Origin: an uncultured Flavobacteriaceae bacterium
Lineage (GTDB): Bacteria; Bacteroidota; Bacteroidia; Flavobacteriales; Flavobacteriaceae
DNA: 64,000 nt
NCBI GenBank assembly: GCA_943789365.1
Contig: CALSTV010000001.1
Span: 682,001 to 746,000 of the forward strand
Direction of reading: 5' to 3'
Position 1 is the stretch's first letter, and every line of letters starts with the position of its first letter. Both the position numbers and the translations under genes were made by a program. Below, piece by piece: positions 21,124 through 31,944 of this stretch. Under the pieces are notes generated by a model that was not told where the DNA came from, did not search any database, and saw nothing but the letters and a program-made list of their open reading frames with translations.

Positions 21124-22038
21124 ATGAAACGTTTCGTTTTTATCATTACATACCCACTACTTTGGTTCATTTCAAAGCTTCCTTTCTTTGTGCTCCATTT
21201 GTTCTCTGATTTTATTTTTGTTATTTTATTTTATCTAGTTGGCTACCGAAAGGAAGTCGTACTACAAAATTTAAAATATGCATTTCCAGAAAAAAGCATA
21301 GATGAGTTAAAGGTAATCAGGCGCAAATTTTTCAGACATTTTGTCGATATTTTTATCGAAATGATAAAGTCATTTACAATTTCTGAAAAAGAAATTAACA
21401 AGCGCTACAAGTATATCAATAAAGAAATCTTTAAAGACATTGAAGCCATGAACAAGAGTGTTATTCTAATGGGGTCGCACTATGCCAATTGGGAATGGAT
21501 TATCAACATCTGTAGCTATACGAAATTACACTGTGTAGGCGCGTTCACAAGGTTGACCAACCCACATTATAACCAGCTCATAAAAACAAACAGAAGCCGA
21601 TTTGGAAGTGAGTTTGTTCAGACCTCAAAAACGATAAAAAAACTAATTAAATACAAGTTAGACAACAAACTAGCCATTTACGGATTGTTGAGTGATCAGT
21701 CTCCTAGTTTAGAGAAAACGCATTACTGGGCCGAGTTTTTAAATGTAAAGGTCCCTATCCATACAGGAGCAGAAATGTTGGCTAAAAAACACAACTTTGC
21801 CTTAGTTCACATGAAAGTTAACAAGGTAAAAAGAAGTCATTATGAAATTGAATTTGAAATCCTCTCGGAAAACCCCCAAGAAATTCCAGATTATCAAATT
21901 ACAGATGACTTTTTAAGACGTACTGAAGCACAAATCCACGAAAAACCCGAATTCTATTTCTGGACACACAAACGCTTTAAATACAAAGACCACGCACCTA
22001 ATACATCACGTCAAAAAAGAAAAAAGCCAAACAAATAG
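21124..22038 (+). CDS. LpxL/HtrB-type lysophospholipid (lipid A) acyltransferase
   Basis: The protein has 304 residues. An N-terminal membrane anchor (FIITYPLLWFISKLPFFVLH) is followed by the acyltransferase motif GSHYANWEW (HX4D/E type) near residue 120 and a conserved LLSDQSP segment near residue 190. The C-terminus EFYFWTHKRFKYK matches the family. Such enzymes add secondary acyl chains to lipid A at the inner membrane. A TATATTTG box at 21094-21101 lies about 22 bases before the start. Confidence 0.9.
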   Translation: MKRFVFIITYPLLWFISKLPFFVLHLFSDFIFVILFYLVGYRKEVVLQNLKYAFPEKSIDELKVIRRKFFRHFVDIFIEMIKSFTISEKEINKRYKYINKEIFKDIEAMNKSVILMGSHYANWEWIINICSYTKLHCVGAFTRLTNPHYNQLIKTNRSRFGSEFVQTSKTIKKLIKYKLDNKLAIYGLLSDQSPSLEKTHYWAEFLNVKVPIHTGAEMLAKKHNFALVHMKVNKVKRSHYEIEFEILSENPQEIPDYQITDDFLRRTEAQIHEKPEFYFWTHKRFKYKDHAPNTSRQKRKKPNK

Positions 22039-22071
22039 ATTGGATTAGGCCCTCCAATGTGTTTACTTTTT

Positions 22072-22896
22072 TTACTTAAACAATCTAAACTTTCCACCGA
22101 AAACAATGGTGGGCTGTACATACCAAAAGTTTTGACTTGCGGAGTCTGAACTACTCTGTGTTGTTCTGATATCTCCCATATCGATAAAACCTCCTTTGAG
22201 CTCAGTCATCAGGAAAAAATACTTGTAAATTGTAAAATCAAGACCAACACGTCCTGAAATTCCATAACCCGACACATGAAAGTCGTCGTAGCGTTCTTTG
22301 CCTAAAAGGGTACTATTTGTTTTTGGAAACAAAAAACCGAGCCCTAAACCTTCTGTTACATTGATTTGAAAATTTTCAGCATACAAACCGAACACAGAAC
22401 TTATATCGTCGAAACGACTCACTTCTACACATACATAGTTCAAACCATCTGTATGTTCAAATTTCAAAAATTCCTCTGTCAAATCAATCGTATCGTCATA
22501 AGAAAAGCCATAAGATGGATCAATATAACCGTCAATTGCCACGGTCTGATCTTGAATCATCACATATTTCATATGATCCACTCCCAATGAAATGGTGTAA
22601 TTTTCTTTAAAAAAATATCCAATACGATAATTCGTTTGAGGAATGGTCATATTTGCCGGATTCAAATACTTATCAAAAGAAAAAGGAGAAGGCTTATCCT
22701 TTGATTGCACCTTTGCCAATCTGAAATCATAATCACTTCCTTTAAAAGAAATATCGGAATCTGAATAATAACCTCTATTCCATCCCCAATAAAGAAAGAA
22801 TTTCCCTTTGTTTTCAATTTTCTTAAAGTCTTTCTTCTGAGAGAAACCAACAGTACTCATTCCTAAATAAAGTACTACGCAATAAATGTATTTCAT
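22072..22896 (-). CDS. Predicted outer-membrane barrel protein (paralogue 1)
   Basis: This 274-residue protein has a signal peptide (YCVVLYLGMSTVGFSQ) and alternating strands ending in an aromatic residue (FGGKFRLFK), so it is probably an outer-membrane beta-barrel. It shares most of its length with the next gene, including GKFFLYWGWNRG, FKGSDYDF and GLGLGFLFP. No function is recognised. It is convergent with the acyltransferase gene, 34 bp from its stop. Confidence 0.75.
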   Translation of the reverse strand: MKYIYCVVLYLGMSTVGFSQKKDFKKIENKGKFFLYWGWNRGYYSDSDISFKGSDYDFRLAKVQSKDKPSPFSFDKYLNPANMTIPQTNYRIGYFFKENYTISLGVDHMKYVMIQDQTVAIDGYIDPSYGFSYDDTIDLTEEFLKFEHTDGLNYVCVEVSRFDDISSVFGLYAENFQINVTEGLGLGFLFPKTNSTLLGKERYDDFHVSGYGISGRVGLDFTIYKYFFLMTELKGGFIDMGDIRTTQSSSDSASQNFWYVQPTIVFGGKFRLFK

Positions 22897-23020
22897 TGTT
22901 TATTTTTTAGACTTGGCAAAGATACACAACTAACTTTCGGAAAAAACAACATTTATCAGCAAATAACTAATAAATTCTTTTACCTCTTAAATATCTCTTG
23001 ATCTTTTTAAGCTTCTTTGT

Positions 23021-23854
23021 TTACAACTTAAAACGCCCTCCAAAAACCAAAGTTCCTTCAACAAATCCAAAATCTTGTGTGGCGGTATCTGATGCACTAT
23101 TAGTTGTTCGAACATCCGTCAAATTAATATACCCCGATTTAAATTCTGTTTGAATAAAAAAGTGTTTAAAAATTGTAAAGTTTAAACCAACTTTAGCAGA
23201 TAGTCCAAAACCAGAAACATGAAAATCGTCGGCATTATCCTTTCCAAGCAGCGAACTATCCGTCCTAGGAAATAAAAACCCAAGACCTAAACCTTCAGTA
23301 AGATTGATTTGAAAGTTTGTCGCATACAAACCAAAAACAGCACTGATATCATCAAAACGGTTGAGTTCCAAGTTTACATAGTTCAAACCATCGGTATGCT
23401 CATAAGTCAAAAATTCAGGAGTCAACTCAATAGTTGATTCATAAATACCATCATATGGATAGCCTCCGTCAATTTCTCCCTTAATTGACACCTCTTGGTC
23501 TTGTACCATGACATATTTCATATGATCAAAACCAAAAGAAATCGTGTAATTCTCATGGAAAAAGTATCCAAATCTAAAATTTGTCTGTGGAATGGTAAGA
23601 TTTCCAGGATGTAAATATTTATGTGCTGAAAAAGGGGTTTGACGATCTTGTGCTTTTACATCGTACAATACAAAATCATAATCACTTCCTTTAAAATGAA
23701 TATCTGAATCTGTGTAAGCACCTCTATTCCATCCCCAATAAAGATAAAACTTCCCTTTATTTTTTGGTTTTACAAAACCTAATTCTTGCGAATAACTTAA
23801 ACTACAGACAAATCCGTAAAAAAACACAGCCAGTATATATTTCATTTGTAACAA
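23021..23854 (-). CDS. Predicted outer-membrane barrel protein (paralogue 2)
   Basis: The protein has 277 residues and is a close paralogue of the neighbouring downstream gene, sharing GKFYLYWGWNRG, FKGSDYDF, LTIPQTNFR, HTDGLNYV and GLGLGFLFPR. The signal peptide (AVFFYGFVCSLSYSQ) begins better at the in-frame ATG at 23845. It ends VFGGRFKL, typical of a barrel. The two genes are tandem duplicates 125 bp apart. Function unknown. Confidence 0.75.
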   Translation of the reverse strand: MLQMKYILAVFFYGFVCSLSYSQELGFVKPKNKGKFYLYWGWNRGAYTDSDIHFKGSDYDFVLYDVKAQDRQTPFSAHKYLHPGNLTIPQTNFRFGYFFHENYTISFGFDHMKYVMVQDQEVSIKGEIDGGYPYDGIYESTIELTPEFLTYEHTDGLNYVNLELNRFDDISAVFGLYATNFQINLTEGLGLGFLFPRTDSSLLGKDNADDFHVSGFGLSAKVGLNFTIFKHFFIQTEFKSGYINLTDVRTTNSASDTATQDFGFVEGTLVFGGRFKL

Positions 23855-23911
23855 TATTTAGCCACAAACATACTTAACTTATGTTTATTTCACAAACTAT
23901 ATTTACAACAT

Positions 23912-25315
23912 TTAAAGTCCTGCTATTTCCTTAATCTCATCAATAATTTGCAACGCTAAGGCATCTGCTTTCTCTTGAGAAGTACTTTCGGTATAAATAC
24001 GAATAACAGGCTCCGTATTTGATTTTCTCAAATGCGCCCATTCTTCTGCAAAATCAATTTTAACACCATCAATAGTATTCACGTCTTCGTTTTGATGTTT
24101 TTGTGCCATTTCAGAAAGAATCTTATCGACATCTAAAGTAGGTGTCAATTCAATCTTATTCTTGCTCATAAAATAGCTTGGATAGCTATCTCTTAATTCT
24201 TTACACGACTTACCACTCTTTGCCAAATGCGACAAGAATAGAGCTACACCAACCAAAGAATCACGTCCGTAATGTGATTCTGGATAAATGATTCCTCCAT
24301 TTCCTTCACCACCTATGACAGTATTCGTGGCTTTCATTGCAATAACAACGTTTACTTCACCTACAGCACTTGCGGTATAAGTTCCGCCGTGTTTTTCTGT
24401 AACATCTCTCAAAGCTCTTGAGGAAGACAGGTTAGAAACCGTATTTCCTCCCTTCAATTCGCCCAACACATAATCGGCGCAGGCAACAAGTGTATATTCT
24501 TCTCCAAACATAGAACCGTCTTCATTCACAAGTGCCAATCTATCAACATCGGGATCTACTACAATTCCTAAATCCGCTTTCTTTTCAACCACCAAATTCG
24601 AGATGGCTCCCAAATGTTCTTTTAAAGGTTCTGGATTGTGTGGAAAATGACCCGTTGGATCGCAATAGAGTTCTATACACTCCACGCCCATTTGCGCCAA
24701 TAGTGCAGGAATAAAAATACCTCCAGTTGAGTTCACCGCATCTAAAACCACTTTAAATTTCGCATTCTTAACGGCATCTACATCTACCAAATCAAGTGCT
24801 AATACAGCATCTATATGCTTTTGTACATAACTTCTGTCTTTTGAATAACTTCCTAAATCGTCTACTTCCGAATACTGATAAGCATCATTCTCCGCAAGCA
24901 CCAATATTTTTTGACCTTCCTCTCCATTTAGGAATTCTCCTTTTTCATTTAATAATTTGAGGGCATTCCATTGCTTTGGATTGTGAGAAGCCGTGATGAT
25001 AATTCCTCCATCTGCATTTTCCATAGGTACTGCTACCTCCACAGTAGGCGTTGTTGACAATCCTAAATCTATAACATCAATTCCCAAACCTACCAAGGTA
25101 TTGGATACCAAACTGCTAATCATTTTTCCAGAAATACGAGCATCACGACCAAGAACAACACGTAATTTCTCTTTTGAAGCCTTGTCTTTATTTCTATCGA
25201 CCAGCCAAGTACCATAAGCACTTGCAAATTTAACGGCGTCTAGTGGGGTTAAATTGTCTCCAATATTTCCACCGATTGTACCTCTAATTCCCGAAATTGA
25301 TTTGATTAATGCCAT
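23912..25315 (-). CDS. glmM: Phosphoglucosamine mutase
   Basis: This 467-residue alpha-D-phosphohexomutase has the phosphoserine active-site loop TASHNP (Ser about residue 100), the metal-binding loop DPDVDR and a C-terminal phosphate-binding loop RKSNTEPVIRIY. The start is set at the ATG at 25315 (MALIKSISGIRGTIGG); a further upstream start would add a non-conserved stretch. GlmM converts glucosamine-6-P to glucosamine-1-P for UDP-GlcNAc, peptidoglycan and LPS. A phosphomannomutase or phosphoglucomutase specificity cannot be excluded from motifs alone. Confidence 0.85.
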   Translation of the reverse strand: MALIKSISGIRGTIGGNIGDNLTPLDAVKFASAYGTWLVDRNKDKASKEKLRVVLGRDARISGKMISSLVSNTLVGLGIDVIDLGLSTTPTVEVAVPMENADGGIIITASHNPKQWNALKLLNEKGEFLNGEEGQKILVLAENDAYQYSEVDDLGSYSKDRSYVQKHIDAVLALDLVDVDAVKNAKFKVVLDAVNSTGGIFIPALLAQMGVECIELYCDPTGHFPHNPEPLKEHLGAISNLVVEKKADLGIVVDPDVDRLALVNEDGSMFGEEYTLVACADYVLGELKGGNTVSNLSSSRALRDVTEKHGGTYTASAVGEVNVVIAMKATNTVIGGEGNGGIIYPESHYGRDSLVGVALFLSHLAKSGKSCKELRDSYPSYFMSKNKIELTPTLDVDKILSEMAQKHQNEDVNTIDGVKIDFAEEWAHLRKSNTEPVIRIYTESTSQEKADALALQIIDEIKEIAGL

Positions 25316-25466
25316 GTAGTTTCTATTTTTATGAATGCACAAAAATAGCAAACTATCTCGATAAAACAGAGTGTTTTATCGATAAAAAACAAACAAACCT
25401 AAAAAAAGTGTGCTCGAGAACACCAACACCCTTTCTAGGTCTTAAGACCTAGTAGGCACAAACACT

Positions 25467-27143
<1,677 letters not shown>

Positions 27144-27324
27144 TTAGCAGGAATTCTCAAAAAACAAAACGCCCAATGAATACTCCTTTTTTTTTACAAT
27201 TCTACCAGCTAAATAACACCTCCCTAAAACTAGTGAGTTTGAAAAAATACTTAAAATGAGTATTGCTACTGCAATTTACATTTGTTAACTTTAAAACATT
27301 GTTTAACGATAAAAAATATAAACT

Positions 27325-29181
27325 ATGAAACATTTACAAAAACTGCCTATGTCTATCTTCATCATACTTGGTGCCCTGCTAATCTCTTGCCATGATGAAG
27401 TAAAGGAAACTGAACCTGCTACACCTACTCTAAAAGAGGAATACCTTACTGCAGGAGAAAAAGAAATCGTACTCGGAAAGAAAATAGAAAATCCCTATGC
27501 TGTTGCAACTATGCAAAAAGCGTATGAGAATTTAATGAATTCAGAAAGTAAAAACTCAAATGTATCGAAAAAGGTGGGAGAAAGTGTTGCAATTGTAACC
27601 AACCATCACTATGTTCGCTTTTGGTGCGTATCACAAGAAGACAGAGATAAACTAACAGCCTTAGACATTAAGTTCTCCGATTTTCCGTTAGATCAGGAGA
27701 TTGAGGAGACTGGAAACTTCTTTGCAGAAGAAGACATCACTACCGAAGCTTATGAAGGAGCTTGGATATATACTTCCTTATTGGCCGATTTTGATTATGA
27801 ATCTTTAGGACTGACCTATGAGATTTTAGAAGATTTGTTTTTATTCGAAGAAGCGCAAGGCGAAGACATCGAAGAAGATGATAGCGTTTTGGCCAAAGCC
27901 AGCGATTCGGAAATTGCGTTTTACGAAGCCTTAGAAAAAGAAGCTTTTAGAATTACCGGAAACTTGGAGAAAGAAATGGCAAAAAACAAAAGCAATATTC
28001 AAGAAAGGTGCTGGTTTTTCTGTAGCGGAAGAACCCAACCCAAAGGAACTCTTAAGGTGTACAATACAGAAACAAGAAGTACAGACCCTGTGGTAGGCGT
28101 AAAAGTAAGAACATACCGTTGGTTTGTTTGGGGTTATGGTTATACGAACAGCAATGGATATTATGTAATTAACAAAAAATACAGAGGAAATCCTTGGTAT
28201 TCTATAGATTTTGACAACCCTTCTAACAAAATAAAAATTTATTCCACTTGGCTTTCTCTTTCCGATGCAACTTATAGAGCTTGGACACAATCGAAAAGTG
28301 GCTATGATAAAACTTTTTACACCAACTCTTATGGATGGCGTTTTTCTACTGTAAATAATGCAGTAGTAAAATACCGAAAATATTGTGACCAATATGGAAT
28401 CACAAAACCATCTTCAAAAATGCGTATCAACGTTACGAATGGTACTGGCTCGGCTTCGGCTCCAATGCTTCAAAAAACTTGGGGTTTCATTGGCTATAAT
28501 TCACATGCTAGTGTAAGTAATTTCTTTGCCAATTTAGGCTTTGGAGTTATCAATACAGCAAGCTATTTCTTTAAATGGGTATTACCAGATATTTGGATAC
28601 AAGCAAACTCTAGTAATGGTACAGCAAAAGTATTTTCAACTACTTTTCATGAAATGGCACATGCTTCTCATTTTGAAAAGGTAGGTGGTAGTTATTGGGC
28701 TAAATATATCAGTTATATCATTACTTATGGAAGTTATGGTGATGGAACAGGGAGAAATGCAGGGCTTTGTGCTTTGGGTGAAGCTTGGGGATATCATATA
28801 GGGAATTTTTTAACTATTCAAGAGTTTGGAAATAATAATAGTGAATTAACATCAGGTGCTTTTGAAAATTTTGATCCAATACAAAGACCTAATGATATTG
28901 CCAAATCAAGATATACTGACGCTAATGGAAATTTAAACAGTACTGGATGGGCAGGCTGGATGCCGTCCGGACTAATTAATGACATTATTGATACAAATAG
29001 TGATTTGGTTAGAACAGGGTTTAGGGATAATGTATCTGGATATACACTACAAAATATTTACAATGCTCTAGATAGAGATGTTGCATCTCCTCAAGCTTTT
29101 AGAGATCGCTTGTTACAAGAAAACGGCAACAGAGATGAAACAGATTTACGAAATTTATTTGAAGCTTATTATTATAATTAA
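27325..29181 (+). CDS. Surface lipoprotein with zincin metalloprotease domain
   Basis: The protein has 618 residues. A lipoprotein signal (IFIILGALLISCHDE, lipobox L-I-S-C) is followed by an acidic region, then a CarboxypepD_reg-like Ig module (about residues 235-310, GTLKVYNTETRSTDPVVGVK) and a zincin domain. The zinc site is HEMAH (about residues 442-446), with a likely third ligand in LGEAWGYH (Glu about 486). It is probably anchored in the outer membrane. Five small lipoproteins follow at once, and at least two remnants of this gene's own 3' end lie among them, suggesting it heads a protease/inhibitor or toxin/immunity locus. A TACATTTG box at 27277-27284 may be its -7 element. Confidence 0.82.
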   Translation: MKHLQKLPMSIFIILGALLISCHDEVKETEPATPTLKEEYLTAGEKEIVLGKKIENPYAVATMQKAYENLMNSESKNSNVSKKVGESVAIVTNHHYVRFWCVSQEDRDKLTALDIKFSDFPLDQEIEETGNFFAEEDITTEAYEGAWIYTSLLADFDYESLGLTYEILEDLFLFEEAQGEDIEEDDSVLAKASDSEIAFYEALEKEAFRITGNLEKEMAKNKSNIQERCWFFCSGRTQPKGTLKVYNTETRSTDPVVGVKVRTYRWFVWGYGYTNSNGYYVINKKYRGNPWYSIDFDNPSNKIKIYSTWLSLSDATYRAWTQSKSGYDKTFYTNSYGWRFSTVNNAVVKYRKYCDQYGITKPSSKMRINVTNGTGSASAPMLQKTWGFIGYNSHASVSNFFANLGFGVINTASYFFKWVLPDIWIQANSSNGTAKVFSTTFHEMAHASHFEKVGGSYWAKYISYIITYGSYGDGTGRNAGLCALGEAWGYHIGNFLTIQEFGNNNSELTSGAFENFDPIQRPNDIAKSRYTDANGNLNSTGWAGWMPSGLINDIIDTNSDLVRTGFRDNVSGYTLQNIYNALDRDVASPQAFRDRLLQENGNRDETDLRNLFEAYYYN

Positions 29182-29192
29182 ATTTAGGTATT

Positions 29193-29591
29193 ATGAAAAA
29201 TTATATGTGCGTAGTATTTATACTATTTCTTTGTTCATGTGACCCTGATGCATGTTCTGAATATTTAATTAAAAATTCAACTAATTTAGATTTAAATCTA
29301 ACATTTATTGAGAAAAAAGAAATTAAAGAAGTTAATATTGAAAAGCAATATGTAGTTAATTTTATTGAACATAATTGTGATACGGGTGGGGCTCCATTAT
29401 TATATCTTTATAATTATAATTCAATTTATCTATCAAAAGGAAATGAAATATTGAAAGTATGGAAACCCGATACAAAAGGTAAAAACATTTATAATATTGA
29501 CAAAGATTGGAGTGTTCGAGAAAGCCCAAAAGACAATTTCATTTATACTTTTGAAATAACGGATGAAGACTTAATACGCCAAGAAGAGTAG
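29193..29591 (+). CDS. Small lipoprotein, array member 1
   Basis: This 132-residue lipoprotein (VVFILFLCSCDPDAC, lipobox C-S-C) starts 11 bp after the zincin gene. Array members share SCDPxxC at the mature N-terminus and a C-terminal block WKPxTxGKNIYNI followed by RESPKDNFIYTFEIT. No known domain is recognised. Position and tandem amplification suggest an inhibitor or immunity role for the zincin, which is inference. Confidence 0.75.
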   Translation: MKNYMCVVFILFLCSCDPDACSEYLIKNSTNLDLNLTFIEKKEIKEVNIEKQYVVNFIEHNCDTGGAPLLYLYNYNSIYLSKGNEILKVWKPDTKGKNIYNIDKDWSVRESPKDNFIYTFEITDEDLIRQEE

Positions 29592-29677
29592 CATTTAGAG
29601 AACGCTTATTGCGAGAAAACAGTAATAGAGACCAGACGGATTTGAGAAATTTATTTCAAGCCTACTATTGGGATTAA
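29591..29677 (+). pseudogene. Remnant of the zincin gene's 3' end (copy 1)
   Basis: This stretch of 28 codons plus a stop reads AFRERLLRENSNRDQTDL... and ends YYWD. It aligns with the last residues of the zincin lipoprotein (AFRDRLLQENGNRDETDL...YYYN). There is no start codon, and it sits exactly between lipoproteins 1 and 2. It is a fossil of a duplicated or replaced zincin C-terminus. Confidence 0.8.
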
Positions 29678-30053
29678 ATTCATACCTTAGATTATGAGAA
29701 AATTTATTTGTTTATTAATAATTACGATATTTTGCTCTTGTGACCCAGATTACTGTGGCATTTATATCGTTAAGAACAACACAAGTAAAAATTTAAAATT
29801 GCATCTTAAAAATGATACTATTGAACTAAATAAAACGTATCTTTTACGAAACGAAAAATGTTCTTTAGGGGGAATATCTCCACTGGATTTGTCAGAATAT
29901 GATTCGATATATGTAACAGACATAAATAATGTAATTTTAATAACATACAAACCTAATACCTTCCACGACGAAGACCTAAATTGCACATGTAAGCTTCCCC
30001 AAAAACCGAACTGTTTATAAGTAGAAAAATAATCTTAACTTTAAACAGTAATT

Positions 30054-30320
30054 ATGAGAAAAAGTAAATTTAGTCCACAACAAATAGCTTCTATTCTAAA
30101 GGAGTTTGATCACGGGAAATCTATTTCAGATATTTCCAGAGCGCATGGTATTAGTTCTGCTACCTTTTATAAGTGGCGTTCTAAGTATGCAGGTATGAAT
30201 TCTAAAGAGCTTAAAAAGCTAAAAACTTTAGAAGAGGAGAATCGTAGACTCAAACAAATGTATTCAAGTTTGGCTTTAGATCATCAGCTAGCAAAAGAGA
30301 TCATTGAAAAAAAGCTATAA
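30054..30320 (+). CDS. IS3-family transposase OrfA
   Basis: This 88-residue DNA-binding protein has a helix-turn-helix (SISDISRAHGISSATFYKW, about residues 23-41) and a C-terminal leucine-zipper-like coiled coil (LKKLKTLEEENRRLKQMY). In IS3 elements OrfA binds the inverted repeats, and its zipper multimerises with OrfAB. Its 3' end contains the A-AAA-AAG slippery heptamer leading into orfB. Confidence 0.92.
   Translation: MRKSKFSPQQIASILKEFDHGKSISDISRAHGISSATFYKWRSKYAGMNSKELKKLKTLEEENRRLKQMYSSLALDHQLAKEIIEKKL
30308..30314 (+). other. Programmed -1 frameshift site (A-AAA-AAG)
   Basis: In the orfA frame the heptamer reads A|AAA|AAG, the canonical -1 slippery sequence of IS3 elements. OrfA stops two codons later (TAA at 30318-30320). 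The -1 frame is open from 30308 and leads straight into orfB. Confidence 0.85.
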
Positions 30321-31153
30321 AGCCCTACCTGAAACGGCTTCTGGTCAAAGAGTTTATTGATTATGGCATAAGTAGGGCGTGCCGTATTTTAAATCTGAGT
30401 AAAAGTGTTTATTATTACCAGCCATTAGTCAAAGAGGATTCAGAAATTGAATCGGCTTTAAAAGAAAAGGCAGAACAACACTCAGAAGAAGGGTTTTGGA
30501 AAGCTTATAATCGTTTGCGCAATGAAGGAAAGCCATGGAATCATAAACGAGTATACCGAGTTTATAAATCCTTAGGGTTGTCTTTGCGTAGAAAGGCAAA
30601 AAAGAGACTGCCAGCACGCGTAAAAGAACCTTTGGAGGTTCCTAAAGAATTAAACCATACATGGAGTATGGATTTTGTTACCGATGTATTAGACAACAGT
30701 AGACGCTTTAGAGGTTTTAATGTTATTGATGATTATAATAGAGAAATCCTTTTTATAGAGATAGATTATTCTTTGCCTAGTAATCGCATCCTTTGGGTCC
30801 TGAATCATTTGATACATAAAAGAGGTAAGCCAAAGCGCATCAGAATGGATAACGGACCAGAATTCATAGCAAACATAACATCTCAATGGAGTACTATGCA
30901 CGAAATAGACTTTAAATATATACAACCAGGTAAACCCACTCAAAATGCTTTTATAGAAAGATTTAATGGAAGTTATAGGCGAGGTGTTTTGAATAAATAC
31001 ATTTTTGAAAATTTAGATCAAGTAAGAGCGCAAACTCAAATTTGGATGAATGACTATAATCATTACCGCCCACATGATGCTTTAGGTAAAATACCACCAA
31101 TTAAGTACGCCGAAAAAAAACGCGTCGCTGCCGCTGGGCTCATTTTAAAATAG
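30308..31153 (+). CDS. IS3-family transposase OrfB (DDE integrase domain, made as OrfAB)
   Basis: The frame, open from the frameshift site, starts KAIKPYLKRLLVKEFIDYG, includes an HTH_21-like segment (KPWNHKRVYRVYKSLGLSL) and the rve integrase core. Catalytic residues are visible as D in WSMDFVTDV, D in RMDNGPEF and E in AFIERFNGSYRR. The part after the first internal ATG (30515) encodes 212 residues. It has no convincing start of its own and should be produced as an OrfAB fusion. Confidence 0.92.
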   Translation, partial: KKAIKPYLKRLLVKEFIDYGISRACRILNLSKSVYYYQPLVKEDSEIESALKEKAEQHSEEGFWKAYNRLRNEGKPWNHKRVYRVYKSLGLSLRRKAKKRLPARVKEPLEVPKELNHTWSMDFVTDVLDNSRRFRGFNVIDDYNREILFIEIDYSLPSNRILWVLNHLIHKRGKPKRIRMDNGPEFIANITSQWSTMHEIDFKYIQPGKPTQNAFIERFNGSYRRGVLNKYIFENLDQVRAQTQIWMNDYNHYRPHDALGKIPPIKYAEKKRVAAAGLILK

Positions 31154-31497
31154 ATTGGTTTAAATATTTATAATGAAGATAAACCAATTTATTTTAAAAC
31201 GTAAAAAAGTATATATTTGGAAAATCAAACAGTTCTAATTAAGGGAAGCTTACACACAGAAAAAAATATTTATAATTACTCATGCTGGTTTAACAAAAAA
31301 GTATCCAAATATAATTATGAAAATACTTTTGAAATCACAAATGAAGATCTTGAATAGGTAAATTTGTTAACGGCATATGTAGAAAACAGCAGTTAATAGC
31401 CAATCTAAATGTTTGGCTTTTATCTGTTGTTTTTTATTTAAAAAATTACAGAAGATTTGAGCAATTTATTGTTCAGATTAATTTTATACCTTAGATT

Positions 31498-31918
31498 ATG
31501 AGAAAATTTATTTGTTTATTAGTAACAATTCTTCTTTATAGCTGTGATCCTAATAGTTGTGTTGAAGAAAAAATATCAAATTTATCCGATACTGACATTA
31601 CTATAACTTGGCATTTTATAGAAGAGACAGCTGGGGTAAAAACAGTTCAAATAAACAGAAATCAGACTAAAGTTATTTAAAGTTATTTATGAAAGTAATT
31701 GTGCATTAGGAGGTGTTGCCATTGATTATGTGAATAGTTATGACTCTATAGTGGTTTCTTCATTACAAAATGAAATATTAAAAACGTGGAAACCTGAAAC
31801 ACCAGGAAAAAACATCTACAATATTGAGCGCGATTGGTATGTTCGAGAAAGTCCAAAAGACAATTTCATTTATACATTTGAAATCACTAATGAAGATTTA
31901 ATACGGCAAGAAGAGTAG
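31498..31918 (+). pseudogene. Small lipoprotein, array member 3, broken by a 10-bp duplication
   Basis: The 5' frame (31498-31680, lipobox LLYSCDPNSC) stops after NRNQTKVI. A second frame resumes with YESNCALGG and carries the family C-terminus (WKPETPGKNIYNIERDW, TFEITNEDLIRQEE) to 31918. The cause is a perfect tandem duplication of AAAGTTATTT at 31669-31688; deleting one copy restores one frame of about 136 residues. Its 5' end is nearly the same as member 2 (MRKFICLL), so the two are recent duplicates. Confidence 0.85.
31669..31688 (+). repeat. 10-bp perfect tandem duplication causing a frameshift
   Basis: Two adjacent copies of AAAGTTATTT lie within lipoprotein 3. The extra 10 bp shifts the frame by +1 and creates the TAA at 31678-31680. 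Confidence 0.9.
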
Positions 31919-31944
31919 TATTTGTAGGTAATAATTCAAACATC

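Larger units (their letters stand above)
29988..31254 (+). mobile_element. IS3-family insertion sequence, copy 1 (1267 bp)
   Basis: The termini are TGTAAGCTTCCC on the left and its complement GGGAAGCTTACA on the right; a second block GAACTGTTT is also shared by both ends. The 4-bp target duplication CACA flanks it (29984-29987 and 31255-31258). It carries orfA and orfB linked by a -1 frameshift signal. A second copy of the same length lies inverted at 53753-55019 with identical predicted proteins. Confidence 0.93.
29694..31357 (+). pseudogene. Small lipoprotein, array member 2, split by an IS
   Basis: The 5' part (29694-29987, lipobox IFCSCDPDYC) is cut by the IS after codon 98. Removing the element and one copy of the 4-bp target duplication (CACA) rejoins the frame exactly. 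It then continues from 31259 with EKNIYNYSCWFNKK and TFEITNEDLE to a stop at 31357, the typical C-terminus of this family. The intact ancestor had about 130 residues. The unspliced frame ends inside the IS at 30020. Confidence 0.85.

Noticed and set aside
30515-31153. OrfB starting at its first ATG
   Set aside because: The -1 frame is open from the slippery site at 30308 and includes the usual N-terminal OrfB sequence, so the fused reading is preferred.
31398-31418. Hairpin AGCCAA / TTGGCT as a terminator
   Set aside because: The stem is only 6 bp and the T run is broken; too weak to call.
31730-31918. Separate small gene after lipoprotein 3
   Set aside because: It is the second half of lipoprotein 3, displaced by the 10-bp duplication, with no signal peptide of its own.
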